A stretch of DNA of 64,000 nucleotides from CANHVK01 sp044232905 (GCA_044232905.1 JBIIKZ010000001.1:186001-250000); one strand, 5' to 3'; shown: positions 33,405-43,308, counted from the stretch's first letter. Program-made: numbers and translations. Notes: generated by a model not told the origin, from the sequence alone.

Positions 33405-34067
33405 ATGAAGTATTTAATGTTTTTGGTGGTGTTTTTTACAATGAGTTCCTGCATAGAAATCATTGATGACTTGACATTTAAAAGCGATGGAACCGGAACA
33501 TTTAAATATACCTTAAACTTAAGTGCAAGTAAAGTAAAAGTAAACTCCATCTTGGCCTTGGATAGCTTAGATGGTAAAAAAGTTCCTTCTATTCAAGAAA
33601 TTAAAGATAAAATCAATAAATACAAAGAAATAATCGCGCAAAAAGAAGGTATTTCGAATGTAAAAATGGAAACAGATTTTACAAACTTCATACTAAAGTT
33701 TCAATGTGATTTCACTTCCATTCTAACATTGCAAAAAGCAATTAAAGAAATTGTTATCGATGAGAGTAAAAATAAGAAAGATATCGAATCCTATTGGTTA
33801 ACTTGGGAAGGTAATAAACTTATACGATCTGTTCCTTCGATTACCGGTGACTTAACTTCTAGATTGAAAAAAGAAGACATCGAAGGTTTAAAAAAAGGAA
33901 ATTATATGTCAATCACGCGATTTGATAAACCGATAGAAAAATGTGAAAATACTGCTAGTTTAATTTCTGCGAACAAAATGGCTGTAATGCTTAAAATTAC
34001 TCCGTATGCCTTAATACAAAATTTAAATTTATTAGAAAACAGCATTGTGTTAAGCGATAAAAAATAG
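33405..34067 (+). CDS. Secreted lipoprotein, unknown function
   Basis: A 220-residue protein with a lipoprotein signal (MSSC, Cys16) and no known domain. The mature part starts with IEIIDDLTFKSDGTGTFKYTLNLSASKVKVNS, in the style of Bacteroidota proteins with a DUF-like beta-strand followed by a helix (VPSIQEIKDKINKYKEIIAQKEG). It is the first of three adjacent genes for secreted or membrane proteins (33405-37273) in one direction, with short spacers of 9 and 5 bases, so they are probably one operon. Confidence 0.75.
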   Translation: MKYLMFLVVFFTMSSCIEIIDDLTFKSDGTGTFKYTLNLSASKVKVNSILALDSLDGKKVPSIQEIKDKINKYKEIIAQKEGISNVKMETDFTNFILKFQCDFTSILTLQKAIKEIVIDESKNKKDIESYWLTWEGNKLIRSVPSITGDLTSRLKKEDIEGLKKGNYMSITRFDKPIEKCENTASLISANKMAVMLKITPYALIQNLNLLENSIVLSDKK

Positions 34068-34076
34068 AAAATAGCT

Positions 34077-35936
34077 ATGAAAAATAGATGCTTATTTGTT
34101 ATTTGTATGTGGTGCCTAATCTCCTTTGGGCAATCATCGGATGACTTAATTCCAAAAGAAGCGGTAACTGTTTTAGGAATTAACAATACCTCCTTACTCA
34201 AGAAAATATCAATGGACTCCTTAATTCAGTATGAATTTATGGAAGAAGTGCAAGCAGAAATGTTTGATGGATCTGCAGACAACAAAACATTGAAAGACGC
34301 AGGATTTGATTTTGGGCAAAAATTACACGTTTTCAACGGAAAAACTTCCAATTATGAAGTTTCTGGATTTTCATTTGGTATAAGTAATTTAAAAGATTTG
34401 CTTTTAGTTTTTGACGATTTTGATAAAGTAAAAAGTCCAATAAACGGAATAGATTATTACAACTCGTATTTTAATCATTTAATTATCAAAGGAAAATCAG
34501 GATTGGTTTTACGCGTGGATCCTTCCTACGAAAAAATTAAACACGTGACAGATTCTATCTGGATTAAACGTGGAAATGGCTATTTTTTCGACGATAAAGA
34601 TAAAAAAGCGGAAAATGAAGGCGATGATGAAACGGAAGAACCTATTGGTAAAATACTGAAAAACGAAGAGTTAGAGGCTGACGATAGCGAAGTTAAGTTA
34701 AATGCAAAAGACCTCATCAATAAAACCTATTGGGAATTAAAAGACAGTGTGACGAATGATTTACAAGTAAAATATTTACAAAATATTTTGGTAGAAATCT
34801 TTGAAAAAAATATCCATTTAAAAAGTCAAGACAGCAAATTTGCAACGCAATTAACCCATGAATCCGAAGGGATTTTCTACATGGATAATTCGCGTAACTT
34901 GCAAAATGCAAAAGGATTATGGTATTTTCAAACCATGTTTCCAGAATTATTTAAAGACATCAAAACCTTGTATTCCGGGAACATTGTTGTTGGAGATATC
35001 TATTTGAAAGACAACTCCATTGAGTTTAAACTACAAGCAAATTATGGAGAAGATTTAGGGAAAATCTATGCAAAACTAAATAGCACCAAATTTGATAAAA
35101 ATGTATTGCGCTATATTCATGAAGATTGTGCTGGATTCTTTACCTACAATATCAACTTGAAGGAAGGATATAGACAAGCGTATGATATTATTATTCCTTT
35201 ATTGAGCAAACAAAAAGATCCAAGAGTAACGAGCAATGTATTAAAAGCTGAGCTACTGAATGAGTTCGTCAATTTGGATGCCTTGTTTGACACCTACCAA
35301 GGAAGCATGTTTGGGACATTTAACGGGGTAAAAAAAGTAAAGACAAAACGTATCGAATTTAGTTACGATGAAAAGACATTCGAATACAGTGAGAAAGAAA
35401 TAATAGGGGAAGAAGAAATGCCTATGTTTACCGTTGGATTCTCGACAGGAAGAGCAGATATACCTGAGAAAATCTTAAACTATATGGGGAAAATGACTAC
35501 CCGTTTTAAGAAAACGGATAATTATTGGAAAATTGACGACGCTATTTTTAATTCTATTCCCGTTTATGTAATTAATCGCAATGGATTATTGGTAATTACA
35601 AACGATGAAAGTTTAGCAATCGAGCACCTAGACGGATATGGGAAAAATGCAATTTCTGGGAAAAAAGCCAAAAACGCGAAGAAAAGTAAGTTTATGTATT
35701 CGTATTTTAATATTGGAGAAGTATTGAGCAAAATACCGAAACAAGTATTTACTGTAAAACAAAATAAAGTGTTAGATTCCATGCGTGGAAAAGAAGGATA
35801 TATTGAAATGACTACGTTAAAGACTTCAAGTTCGTATACTGATTTTGAAATAAACTATTACTTTCAAGGGAAATATACCGATTCTGGTAAATACTTATTG
35901 GACCTTATTAATTCAGCATATATATTGGCTAAATAA
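34077..35936 (+). CDS. Secreted DUF4836-like protein
   Basis: A 619-residue protein with a signal peptide (cut near SFGQSS, about residue 20). The start of the mature chain, LIPKEAVTVLGINNTSLLKKISMDSL followed by LKDAGFDFGQKLHVFNGK, resembles DUF4836 proteins, which begin IP(K/A)(D/E)AxxVxxVNxxSLxxK and continue with a GxDFxxPxxxF unit. An acidic low-complexity stretch (KKAENEGDDETEEPIG) and a basic SGKKAKNAKKSKFMYSYFN stretch occur. Function unknown; envelope location. It shares layout with the following gene. Confidence 0.72.
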   Translation: MKNRCLFVICMWCLISFGQSSDDLIPKEAVTVLGINNTSLLKKISMDSLIQYEFMEEVQAEMFDGSADNKTLKDAGFDFGQKLHVFNGKTSNYEVSGFSFGISNLKDLLLVFDDFDKVKSPINGIDYYNSYFNHLIIKGKSGLVLRVDPSYEKIKHVTDSIWIKRGNGYFFDDKDKKAENEGDDETEEPIGKILKNEELEADDSEVKLNAKDLINKTYWELKDSVTNDLQVKYLQNILVEIFEKNIHLKSQDSKFATQLTHESEGIFYMDNSRNLQNAKGLWYFQTMFPELFKDIKTLYSGNIVVGDIYLKDNSIEFKLQANYGEDLGKIYAKLNSTKFDKNVLRYIHEDCAGFFTYNINLKEGYRQAYDIIIPLLSKQKDPRVTSNVLKAELLNEFVNLDALFDTYQGSMFGTFNGVKKVKTKRIEFSYDEKTFEYSEKEIIGEEEMPMFTVGFSTGRADIPEKILNYMGKMTTRFKKTDNYWKIDDAIFNSIPVYVINRNGLLVITNDESLAIEHLDGYGKNAISGKKAKNAKKSKFMYSYFNIGEVLSKIPKQVFTVKQNKVLDSMRGKEGYIEMTTLKTSSSYTDFEINYYFQGKYTDSGKYLLDLINSAYILAK

Positions 35937-35941
35937 ATAAT

Positions 35942-37273
35942 ATGGTTCGTAAAGTCACCTTTATTTTATTCTTGCTTTCCTTGTTGATCGCCTTCTTTTA
36001 TTTTCGTCCGCTATTAACAATTACAAAGCCACAACCTTCCTTAATGGACCGGATGCCAGATGGTGATTTTATCGGGAAATTAAACGTTTTAAGCATGGCA
36101 AAAGAATCTAATGCTATGTTGTATTTCAACAAGATTCCTTTTCGAGATTTAATTACACCCGAATTTTTATTAGCGCAAGGAAAAAGTTATGGTTTAGATT
36201 TTCAACGTCCATCCTATTTTTTCACAAATGTGAATGGAGAATGGGGTGCATTAATTCATGTTACAGACTCTAGTAAAATCTATTCTGGAATTGTACGTTT
36301 AAAGAAAAAAATTGATTTACAAGATACCATTGTAGGTCAACAAAAAGTGTTTTCATTCAAAAAGAAAAGTTCATACATCACTTATGGTAAAAATTGGATC
36401 TTTCTATACCATGGCAACAAACTAGTAAAACGAATGTATCATGTAATGTACTCGGAGAAAGGGGATATTACCAAGATTTGGAAGAAATTTTCTAAGGAAA
36501 AACAATTTCTATTTGAGAAACTAGTGATTTATTCCAATTATAAAGAATTAAGCGATAAAGGCATTTCAACAGCAATGTTTGCACATGATACAGATTCCTC
36601 TTCTGTCAAATTAAAAGTCTATTTTCGAAGTAAAGTGCCATTAGCGGTGACGCCAAAAAAAGAAGGAATCGCTTTCCGAACTTACTATTATACTGGACGA
36701 TTAATGAACATTCATTTAAACATTGATCGCTTACGAAAAAGCAAAAAGGACCCATTTTATAAAGTAATGGATGGATTCAGTAAACGGGTTAGTTTCCCGT
36801 TAAATTCTTTTTTAAATGCTTGGGAAGGAGATATTTCATATCACCAAGGAGGATCAATTACGGTGAAAGAAAAAGTAATCGAATCCGTGCTAGATGAAAA
36901 TTTCAATGTTTCCCAAGTAGAAACGTTAAAAGAAAAGAAAGTCCCTGGTTTTGCCATGTTGATATCAATCAATAAAAACATCCATGATCTATTGTACCAA
37001 CTTTTTGCAAAAGGAATACTACGGAAAGAAGGAGGACAATTACGTTTCTTATTTTCTCCTGCGATTAAAATGCAATTGACCCCAAACGTGGCGTATTTCT
37101 ATTCATCCGATAATGTGCCTATGACCGAAATGTCTTCGTACAACGGTGGTGTTTGGACACAAAATTACACGAAATTTGGATTTCAGTTGGACTCCATGAA
37201 ACGTAACGAGGCATTTGGATCGTTACATATTCCTGTACAACGGATTATTCGATATGTAAAAGGGAATTTATAA
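35942..37273 (+). CDS. Membrane-anchored protein with DUF4836-like layout
   Basis: A 443-residue protein with an N-terminal membrane helix (about 5-23, TFILFLLSLLIAFFYF) and a large extracytoplasmic part. Its first mature segment, MPDGDFIGKLNVLSMAKESNAMLYFNK, followed by GKSYGLDFQRPSYFFTNV, parallels the opening of the preceding protein (IPKEAVTVLGINNTSLLKK ... AGFDFGQKLHVF), which suggests the two are distant paralogues. No catalytic motif is seen. The stop overlaps by 6 bases the stop of the convergent lipoprotein gene. Confidence 0.72.
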   Translation: MVRKVTFILFLLSLLIAFFYFRPLLTITKPQPSLMDRMPDGDFIGKLNVLSMAKESNAMLYFNKIPFRDLITPEFLLAQGKSYGLDFQRPSYFFTNVNGEWGALIHVTDSSKIYSGIVRLKKKIDLQDTIVGQQKVFSFKKKSSYITYGKNWIFLYHGNKLVKRMYHVMYSEKGDITKIWKKFSKEKQFLFEKLVIYSNYKELSDKGISTAMFAHDTDSSSVKLKVYFRSKVPLAVTPKKEGIAFRTYYYTGRLMNIHLNIDRLRKSKKDPFYKVMDGFSKRVSFPLNSFLNAWEGDISYHQGGSITVKEKVIESVLDENFNVSQVETLKEKKVPGFAMLISINKNIHDLLYQLFAKGILRKEGGQLRFLFSPAIKMQLTPNVAYFYSSDNVPMTEMSSYNGGVWTQNYTKFGFQLDSMKRNEAFGSLHIPVQRIIRYVKGNL

Positions 37274-38080
37274 AGCCTCTTTCGTCCAAGATCCTTTTAT
37301 CAGTGATTGATACGTAAATCCACCAACCTCTTCTATTTTTTCGAATTGTAAGTAAATCGTTCCATTCAAATAGCGCAACTCATCTTTACGTATTTCTGCA
37401 ATGAACTTATCGTCTTTTTTTATTTTCAATGCACTCGTAAAACCTCCAGCACCTGGCGTACCAACGATCATATATGAATCCTTCCCAGACTGAATAAATC
37501 CTTGAAAAGTAGTTGCAAATTCTTTTTCTGAATTCAATGCGCGCATTGCTTGATCGATACTACAAGCAGTTTTAGGTACTGCTACAAATTTTGCTTTTAG
37601 AAGTGATGCTTCAGAAACTGCTGTTCTTTCTTTCGACTTCAAACAAATGCCATTTGGTGCATAATACGAAATACGCTCTGTAAAATCAGCACTCGTATTA
37701 GTAACAAATATTTCTTTACTCATAAAAACCTTACCATCATGTAAATAAAACGAATTCGTACCCATACTTGTTGCGTCTTTCTCTGTAAAATTCTCTACCA
37801 ATTTTACGATATTATCCGTATTATCTAAATGTGCATCTACGTGAATAGTGGATTGATCTTCCTTTCCATAATCCAAAGAACTTGCAAATTTTCCATACGC
37901 TAAAACGAAAGAATCAATTTCCATCATTTGTTTATCAAACGATTTTTCATCTTTCAATGTATAAACGATTAAATCTTTTTGTTTTTTTTCAGTTGGATCT
38001 AGCGACTTTTTAGAATTATTAGACTTACATGCCGCCATTAATAGCATTAGGCAAAGAAAATAGAAGCTTAATTTTTTCAT
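37268..38080 (-). CDS. Lipoprotein, unknown function
   Basis: A 270-residue protein with a lipoprotein signal (MLLMAAC, Cys18) followed by a polar, Lys- and Ser-rich linker. The mature part has alternating charged helices and strands and no recognised domain. It is convergent with the previous gene (6-base overlap of stops) and has a 183-base spacer upstream before the small membrane protein on the other strand. Confidence 0.75.
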   Translation of the reverse strand: MKKLSFYFLCLMLLMAACKSNNSKKSLDPTEKKQKDLIVYTLKDEKSFDKQMMEIDSFVLAYGKFASSLDYGKEDQSTIHVDAHLDNTDNIVKLVENFTEKDATSMGTNSFYLHDGKVFMSKEIFVTNTSADFTERISYYAPNGICLKSKERTAVSEASLLKAKFVAVPKTACSIDQAMRALNSEKEFATTFQGFIQSGKDSYMIVGTPGAGGFTSALKIKKDDKFIAEIRKDELRYLNGTIYLQFEKIEEVGGFTYQSLIKGSWTKEAL

Positions 38081-38263
38081 ACTAATTAATTAAGGATGTT
38101 GCTACAAATTTATAATAAAAAAGAGACTTGCGGTTTTATACTTACAACGAAGTTTTGAAAACAAATATTGCATTCAGAACATATTTTTTTTATGCATCTC
38201 TCGTTACAATTAATAAATTTATTAACTTTACACTAATTATTATTGACAATAAAACAACATCAA

Positions 38264-38422
38264 ATGAATATTCTAGGAATTGTAACCTTTTTCTTAATCG
38301 CTGGAATGGCGTTTTGGGTACTTTTATTTTTATTAGGTTTTGTACTTCCTTTTTGGATTACATTAGGTGTTTTTGATAAACTTCGTCCTAAAAGAGTTTT
38401 TGACGAAGAAGAAACAGAATAA
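38264..38422 (+). CDS. Small single-pass or hairpin membrane protein, 52 residues
   Basis: A short ORF translating as MNILGIVTFFLIAGMAFWVL, then a second hydrophobic stretch (LLFLLGFVLPFWITLGVF) and a charged tail DKLRPKRVFDEEETE. Hydrophobic throughout residues 4-37, so it is a bitopic or two-helix membrane protein. TAACTTTA at 38223-38230 is a one-mismatch -7 box, and a strong terminator follows (38443-38469), so it looks like a real single gene. It is unlike any protein I recognise. Confidence 0.65.
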   Translation: MNILGIVTFFLIAGMAFWVLLFLLGFVLPFWITLGVFDKLRPKRVFDEEETE

Positions 38423-38442
38423 TTTTAGTATTAAATATATCT

Positions 38443-38469
38443 AAAAGACCGGTAAAACTGGTCTTTTTT
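38443..38469 (+). terminator. Terminator after the 52-residue membrane protein
   Basis: AAAAGACCGG (38443-38452) and CTGGTCTTTT (38458-38467) form a 10-bp stem with one wobble and a TAAAA loop, followed by T to 38469. Confidence 0.9.
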
Positions 38470-38481
38470 CGTTTGTATATA

Positions 38482-40314
38482 TCACATTTGATCTTCTATA
38501 TCTAACTTATCTCCTCGTAACATACGTAAACGTTTTCGAGCTTCTACGACATACAGACTTCCTTTATATTGGAAAATTATTTTCTTATAATTTTCAATCG
38601 CTTTCTCCTTATTTCCCAAATGATTTTCGTAGATATCTCCCAACTGAAATAAAGCGTCATCTGCTAAAATATCTTCCGAATACGATTTGAGTAATTTTTC
38701 TAACAAAAGAATTGCTTCGTTCCAATTGCCCTGTTGCTGAAATGCTTGTGATTTGCGTAACAATATTTCGTCTGCTAGTCCATGGTACGGAAAAGCAAGA
38801 AGAATCGAATCATATAATATAAATGCTTGATTATATTGATGTTGTTCCAATAATAAATCAGCTTGTGCAAATTGATGCATGGCGGTATAATTGCTATCTA
38901 AACCGTAGTTATCGGTAATTAATAAGGATAATTTCAAGGCATCGTTTGCAATCAATTTAGAGGTGGATTGTTTTAGAATATCCAATTGTGATTGTGCAAA
39001 TTGAAAATCGCCATCGTAGTAAAAAACCCGAGCATTTTTAAACTTTGCTTCGAAGCCTATCGTTTCAAATTTATAATCACTATCGATTTGCATGTATAGT
39101 AAGGACGCTTCCCAAATTTCATTTTTTAAGACATAAAAATCGGCAAGTAACATTTTTATCTCTGAACTTTGAATTGCAGACAATCCTGGTAGCGCCATTA
39201 TTTCTCGCAATAAGGTGATTGCTTCTTCAACTTGATTCGCATACAAACCTTGAATTTGCGCCAATTCTTTCAAAATTGTAATCGTGTTGCGTGACTTCCC
39301 TAGTCTTTGCAAAGCATCTTTATAGTTGCTAATAATACTTTGAAGTGTGTCTTGGGGTAAATTTCTTTTTTCTATAACTTCCAGAAAATAGGTATGAAGC
39401 ATTGCATTTTCACTCATAAAATGAAAGCCTTTGTCTTTTCCATTCTTTAACACGTACAAATATCCTTTGCGCGCTAAAAGATACTCTTTATTTTGAGCAA
39501 ACACATTCGCCAATTCATATACCCGATATCCCGAGTTACTTTCACGTTTATCTAACGCTTGCGCCTGCGTTAATGCAAGTGTAAATTGTTTGCGTTGTGT
39601 AAAATACCATTGCAACATTTCAGCATAAATCAAATCACTTGAACGTGATTGAGAACGATCAATTAATTCTTCTTTTAGTAACTCGGAAACCGTATTATTC
39701 GCTTGTGTAAAATCAATCCGCTGTGCAATAGAAGTTTGTACTTGTTCTTTATATTCCGGATTGACTTCTAATAAATCTAAATATTCCTCCAACATTTTTT
39801 CAGATTGATTCAATTGCGCATAAATATCTGCGAATTGCAAATGTAAAGGATAAGAATCACCCAAGTTTTTTCGTCCTTTCTCTAACACTTGAAGGGAAAG
39901 CTCTAATTTCCCTTTTTCTTTGAATGCTTTATATACATCTAGTACTTTAACACTGGAGGTTGTGTTTTCTTCGATAAGTCGCTGGTAAATCTTATTTGCA
40001 GCTTTAGAAGCTTCATGGGTTTCATAAAACTCCGCTAATAAAATAGGATAATCCACTGTATATGGATCAAAATCCATCTGTTTTTTCAGCGCTTTTTCAG
40101 CGTCTTTATCTTTTTTTGTTTTTAGTAAGCACGTGTAATAGCGTAAAAAGGTAAACTTGCTATTCTCTTTTTGAAATACCTGTTGGCAATAAGGAAGTGC
40201 TTTTTCAAAATCGCCACTAGAATAATAATACTGTGCTAGTTGCTGATCCGTACTCACTTGTGTCATCCCAGAAAACGCGAGGAGTAAAAACAAGAACAAT
40301 ATCCAAATGCGCAT
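38482..40314 (-). CDS. Tetratricopeptide-repeat periplasmic protein
   Basis: A 610-residue protein with a signal peptide (cut near SGMTQVST, about residue 19) and repeated TPR-like helix pairs, for example AQYYYSSGDFEKALPYCQQVF, NQAFILYDSILLAFPYHGLADEIL and WNEAILLLEKLLKSYSEDILADDALFQLGDIYE. The last units also match the outer-membrane TPR proteins of the BamD/YfgM type. It is the second gene of a minus-strand operon with a small coiled-coil lipoprotein 5 bases upstream. Probably an envelope scaffold; no enzymatic function is visible. Confidence 0.85.
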   Translation of the reverse strand: MRIWILFLFLLLAFSGMTQVSTDQQLAQYYYSSGDFEKALPYCQQVFQKENSKFTFLRYYTCLLKTKKDKDAEKALKKQMDFDPYTVDYPILLAEFYETHEASKAANKIYQRLIEENTTSSVKVLDVYKAFKEKGKLELSLQVLEKGRKNLGDSYPLHLQFADIYAQLNQSEKMLEEYLDLLEVNPEYKEQVQTSIAQRIDFTQANNTVSELLKEELIDRSQSRSSDLIYAEMLQWYFTQRKQFTLALTQAQALDKRESNSGYRVYELANVFAQNKEYLLARKGYLYVLKNGKDKGFHFMSENAMLHTYFLEVIEKRNLPQDTLQSIISNYKDALQRLGKSRNTITILKELAQIQGLYANQVEEAITLLREIMALPGLSAIQSSEIKMLLADFYVLKNEIWEASLLYMQIDSDYKFETIGFEAKFKNARVFYYDGDFQFAQSQLDILKQSTSKLIANDALKLSLLITDNYGLDSNYTAMHQFAQADLLLEQHQYNQAFILYDSILLAFPYHGLADEILLRKSQAFQQQGNWNEAILLLEKLLKSYSEDILADDALFQLGDIYENHLGNKEKAIENYKKIIFQYKGSLYVVEARKRLRMLRGDKLDIEDQM

Positions 40315-40319
40315 ACTAA

Positions 40320-40856
40320 CTATTTTAAAGACAATTCAGTAGCAAATTTTTCCACCGCATCTTTTACTTGTACATATGCACGAATATTTTCTTTTTGCAA
40401 TTTGGTCATATCATCGATAATTTGTTGCAAGTTATCTACTTTATCCGTTTCAAAAGCAAGAAATTTATTATAGTTAGCTCTGTCTCCATCGCCATTTTTT
40501 ATATCGTTTGTAAGATTAGTGATGGAATTTTTTATTTTTTGCGAACCAAATAGAATTTTTTCTCCATAGGTTTCTACCAAATTCAAGTTTTTATAAATGC
40601 GATTATAGGCATCCAAGTTTTTCGCCATTTTAATCGAAAGGGTATCTTCTTCTATGTCAAATTTAACCCGGTATTTTAATTCTTTCATGGTATAAATCAT
40701 CTCCGAAACGGTATCCTTTTTTAAGTTTTCATATTCACGTTGAATGTGATCTACTCGTTTATCTAAAATAGAAAGTTCTTCCAATTGCTGTTTTTTAGCC
40801 ACATCGTGACAAGCAACTAATGAAAATGAGAAGATAAAAAAGATAAAAAATTTCAT
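40320..40856 (-). CDS. Coiled-coil lipoprotein, unknown function
   Basis: A 178-residue lipoprotein (lipobox-like LVAC, Cys16) rich in Lys, Glu, Asn and Asp with long helical stretches, likely coiled coil (KKQQLEELSILDKRVDHIQREYENLKK). It lacks known domains. The gene is followed by the TPR protein after 5 bases on the same strand, so a joint envelope role is likely (inference). Confidence 0.75.
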   Translation of the reverse strand: MKFFIFFIFSFSLVACHDVAKKQQLEELSILDKRVDHIQREYENLKKDTVSEMIYTMKELKYRVKFDIEEDTLSIKMAKNLDAYNRIYKNLNLVETYGEKILFGSQKIKNSITNLTNDIKNGDGDRANYNKFLAFETDKVDNLQQIIDDMTKLQKENIRAYVQVKDAVEKFATELSLK

Positions 40857-40959
40857 GGGTGTAACCTTAATATTTTATAATACGAAAATACGATATTAAT
40901 TTTTCATTTTTTCATGGATCAAAAAGAAACAAAAAAATGTAGTGCAAAAATGTCAAAAT

Positions 40960-40984
40960 AATATCTATTAAGCTATTAGATATT
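40960..40984 (-). terminator. Possible terminator after radA
   Basis: AATATCTA (40960-40967) and TAGATATT (40977-40984) form an 8-bp AT-rich stem with a 9-base loop. On the minus strand it follows the radA stop by 15 bases and is followed by ATTTTG; the T run is short. Confidence 0.45.
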
Positions 40985-40999
40985 GTATTACATTAAGAT

Positions 41000-42364
41000 T
41001 TATGCAAAAAGAGCTTTAAGTACCTCATCAATTCTACTACACATAACTAATTCAATCGTGTGATTTTTTTGAGTAATTCCTTTGTTAAACGAAGAAATTA
41101 TAATTTTTTCAAACCCTAACTTTTCCGCTTCTGAAATACGTTGTTCAATTCTATTGACCGGACGGATTTCACCCGATAAACCAACTTCAGCAGACAAACA
41201 AATATTTTTGGGAACTGGTAAATCCGCATTGGAAGATAAAACAGAAGCAACTACGGCTAAATCAATCGCGGGATCATCTACGCGTATACCTCCGGCAATG
41301 TTTAAAAAGACATCTTTTGCGCCAAGTTTGAAACCGCAGCGTTTCTCCATAACTGCTAACAACATGTTTAATCGTCGCAAATCAAACCCTGTTGAAGAAC
41401 GTTGTGGTGTTCCGTATGCTGCAGTGCTCACCAATGCTTGGACTTCAATTAACATTGGTCGGAGTCCTTCTAATGTGGAGGCAATGGATATTCCACTTAA
41501 AGAAGCATCCGTATTTGTAATCAAAATTTCTGATGGATTTTCTACCTGACGAAGTCCTGAACCAAGCATTTCATAAATACCTAATTCATTGGTGCTTCCA
41601 AATCTATTCTTGATTGTACGTAACAAACGATATACATGATTGCGGTCGCCTTCAAACTGTAGCACCACATCTACCATGTGTTCTAATACTTTTGGTCCGG
41701 CTAAAGCACCTTCTTTCGTAATATGTCCGATTAAAAATACCGGAACTTCTGTTTGTTTGGCATAGCGTAACAATTGGGCAGTACATTCACGCACTTGGGA
41801 AATACTTCCTGGAGAACTCTCAATATGCGAACTATATAAAGTTTGTATAGAGTCGATTACCAATAATTGCGGTTTTATTTCCTCCGTTTGTAAAAAGATA
41901 TTTTGAAGATTTGTTTCCGTTAGAATAAAGCATTCATTATTGTCAAGTCCTATACGTTCTGCACGCATTTTTATTTGTTGCTCACTTTCTTCCCCTGAAA
42001 CATACAGAATACGTAAGTTTTTTTCAGTCACTGCTAATTGAAGCATCAACGTAGATTTACCAATTCCTGGTTCGCCGCCGAAAAGTATCAAGGAACCCGG
42101 AACTAAACCTTCGCCTAAAACACGGTTTAACTCTTTATCATGGAGGATAATACGAGATTCTACTCGGTGTTCAATATCTTGTACCGCTTGGGGTTTGGCA
42201 GTTTTACCATTGCTTGTTGAAAATGCAACTACATTCGAATCATTGTTTCCTACAATTTCTTCTACGAAGGTGTTCCATTCTGAACATGAAGGACATTTTC
42301 CTAACCATTTTGGAGTTTGGTGTCCACAATTTTGACAAAAAAATGCTGTTTTAATTTTAGCCAT
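41000..42364 (-). CDS. radA: DNA repair protein RadA
   Basis: A 454-residue protein starting at ATG 42364 (a TTG two codons upstream is less likely). The N-terminal zinc finger is FFCQNCG...GKCPSCSEWN (four Cys), Walker A is GGEPGIGKST (about residues 96-105), the RadA KNRFG motif is KNRFGSTNELG, and a Lon-like C-terminal domain follows. RadA processes branched recombination intermediates. It has no clear operon partner; the NAD-binding gene lies upstream after a 146-base gap. Confidence 0.97.
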   Translation of the reverse strand: MAKIKTAFFCQNCGHQTPKWLGKCPSCSEWNTFVEEIVGNNDSNVVAFSTSNGKTAKPQAVQDIEHRVESRIILHDKELNRVLGEGLVPGSLILFGGEPGIGKSTLMLQLAVTEKNLRILYVSGEESEQQIKMRAERIGLDNNECFILTETNLQNIFLQTEEIKPQLLVIDSIQTLYSSHIESSPGSISQVRECTAQLLRYAKQTEVPVFLIGHITKEGALAGPKVLEHMVDVVLQFEGDRNHVYRLLRTIKNRFGSTNELGIYEMLGSGLRQVENPSEILITNTDASLSGISIASTLEGLRPMLIEVQALVSTAAYGTPQRSSTGFDLRRLNMLLAVMEKRCGFKLGAKDVFLNIAGGIRVDDPAIDLAVVASVLSSNADLPVPKNICLSAEVGLSGEIRPVNRIEQRISEAEKLGFEKIIISSFNKGITQKNHTIELVMCSRIDEVLKALFA

Positions 42365-42510
42365 ATTCAAAATTAAGACAAAAGACCATTAGACAATAGA
42401 ACAAAGACTTAATTTTATACAAAATTGTATCTACGTAAATTTCTTCTTTTTCTATTGAATTCTAGGTTAATACACTAACTTAAAATTTATATACTAGATT
42501 TTAGTACTAT

Positions 42511-43308
42511 TTAAAGATAAGGAGAAACACTTAAATCACCATACCGCATCCCCAACTCCAATTTAGATTTCTCATTATTTACTAATTTCCCGGTACCTTC
42601 AGCGATAAATTGTGGAAGTTCAAATCCAAAAATTTTACAGGATTCAGTATAATAATCGTTGCGAGTTGGATGATTATCCGCACACGCATTTACAATTTTT
42701 CCCCAATAATTTTTTGCTAAAACATGTAAAATAATTTGAATGCTATCTTCTTGTTTTATTAAATTAACCGATTGATTACCATTCGGAATGCCAATACGAC
42801 CAGCAAAAAATTTCGCTGGGTGACGATTTGGACCAATAAGACCAGCCATGCGTATAATTGTTAAGCGATCTTGTAAATAAGTATGTAAGACTTGTTCCGC
42901 GTATGCAAGGTGATTGGTACTTGCATTTTCATCCCATGTGAAGGAGTCTTCTTTTGCATCCACGATATACTCTGGATAAACACCTGTTGTACTTACAAAA
43001 ATGAAATGTGTTTTTTCGCTAAATTGTTTTGCTGCAAACAATAAATGTTCGCCATATTCTCGTACATGATTTACCTTACCTGGAGGGAAATTTAAAATAC
43101 AATAAGCAGTATCCGTTACAATTTCTTCTACTAATACTGGGTTGTCTTCACGACTGTTCCAATAAAATGCTTCTAAATTTGTTGATGCAAGTTGCGGGAT
43201 TTTCTCCACATTACGGGTTGTTCCAACTACCTTATATCCTTGTTCTACAAGTTGCTGACCCAAAGGAGTACCAAGCCATCCGAAGCCTACGATTGCGATT
43301 TTAGTCAT
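42511..43308 (-). CDS. NAD(P)-binding epimerase-type protein
   Basis: A 265-residue Rossmann protein with the dinucleotide-binding motif GFGWLGTPLG (residues 8-17) and TTRNVEKI after the second strand, as in the YeeZ-like extended SDR group. The VSTTGVYP segment and TIIRMAGLIGPNRHPAKFF fit the epimerase family. A full YxxxK catalytic pair is not evident: LAYAEQVL lies where it would be expected, so the enzyme may have lost it. It overlaps the ppk1 gene by 8 bases. Confidence 0.8.
   Translation of the reverse strand: MTKIAIVGFGWLGTPLGQQLVEQGYKVVGTTRNVEKIPQLASTNLEAFYWNSREDNPVLVEEIVTDTAYCILNFPPGKVNHVREYGEHLLFAAKQFSEKTHFIFVSTTGVYPEYIVDAKEDSFTWDENASTNHLAYAEQVLHTYLQDRLTIIRMAGLIGPNRHPAKFFAGRIGIPNGNQSVNLIKQEDSIQIILHVLAKNYWGKIVNACADNHPTRNDYYTESCKIFGFELPQFIAEGTGKLVNNEKSKLELGMRYGDLSVSPYL

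Noticed and set aside
42368..42375. TAATTTTG on the minus strand before radA
   Set aside because: It matches the -7 box, but it lies only 3 bases from the radA ATG, so initiation would fall within the gene unless the start is wrong.
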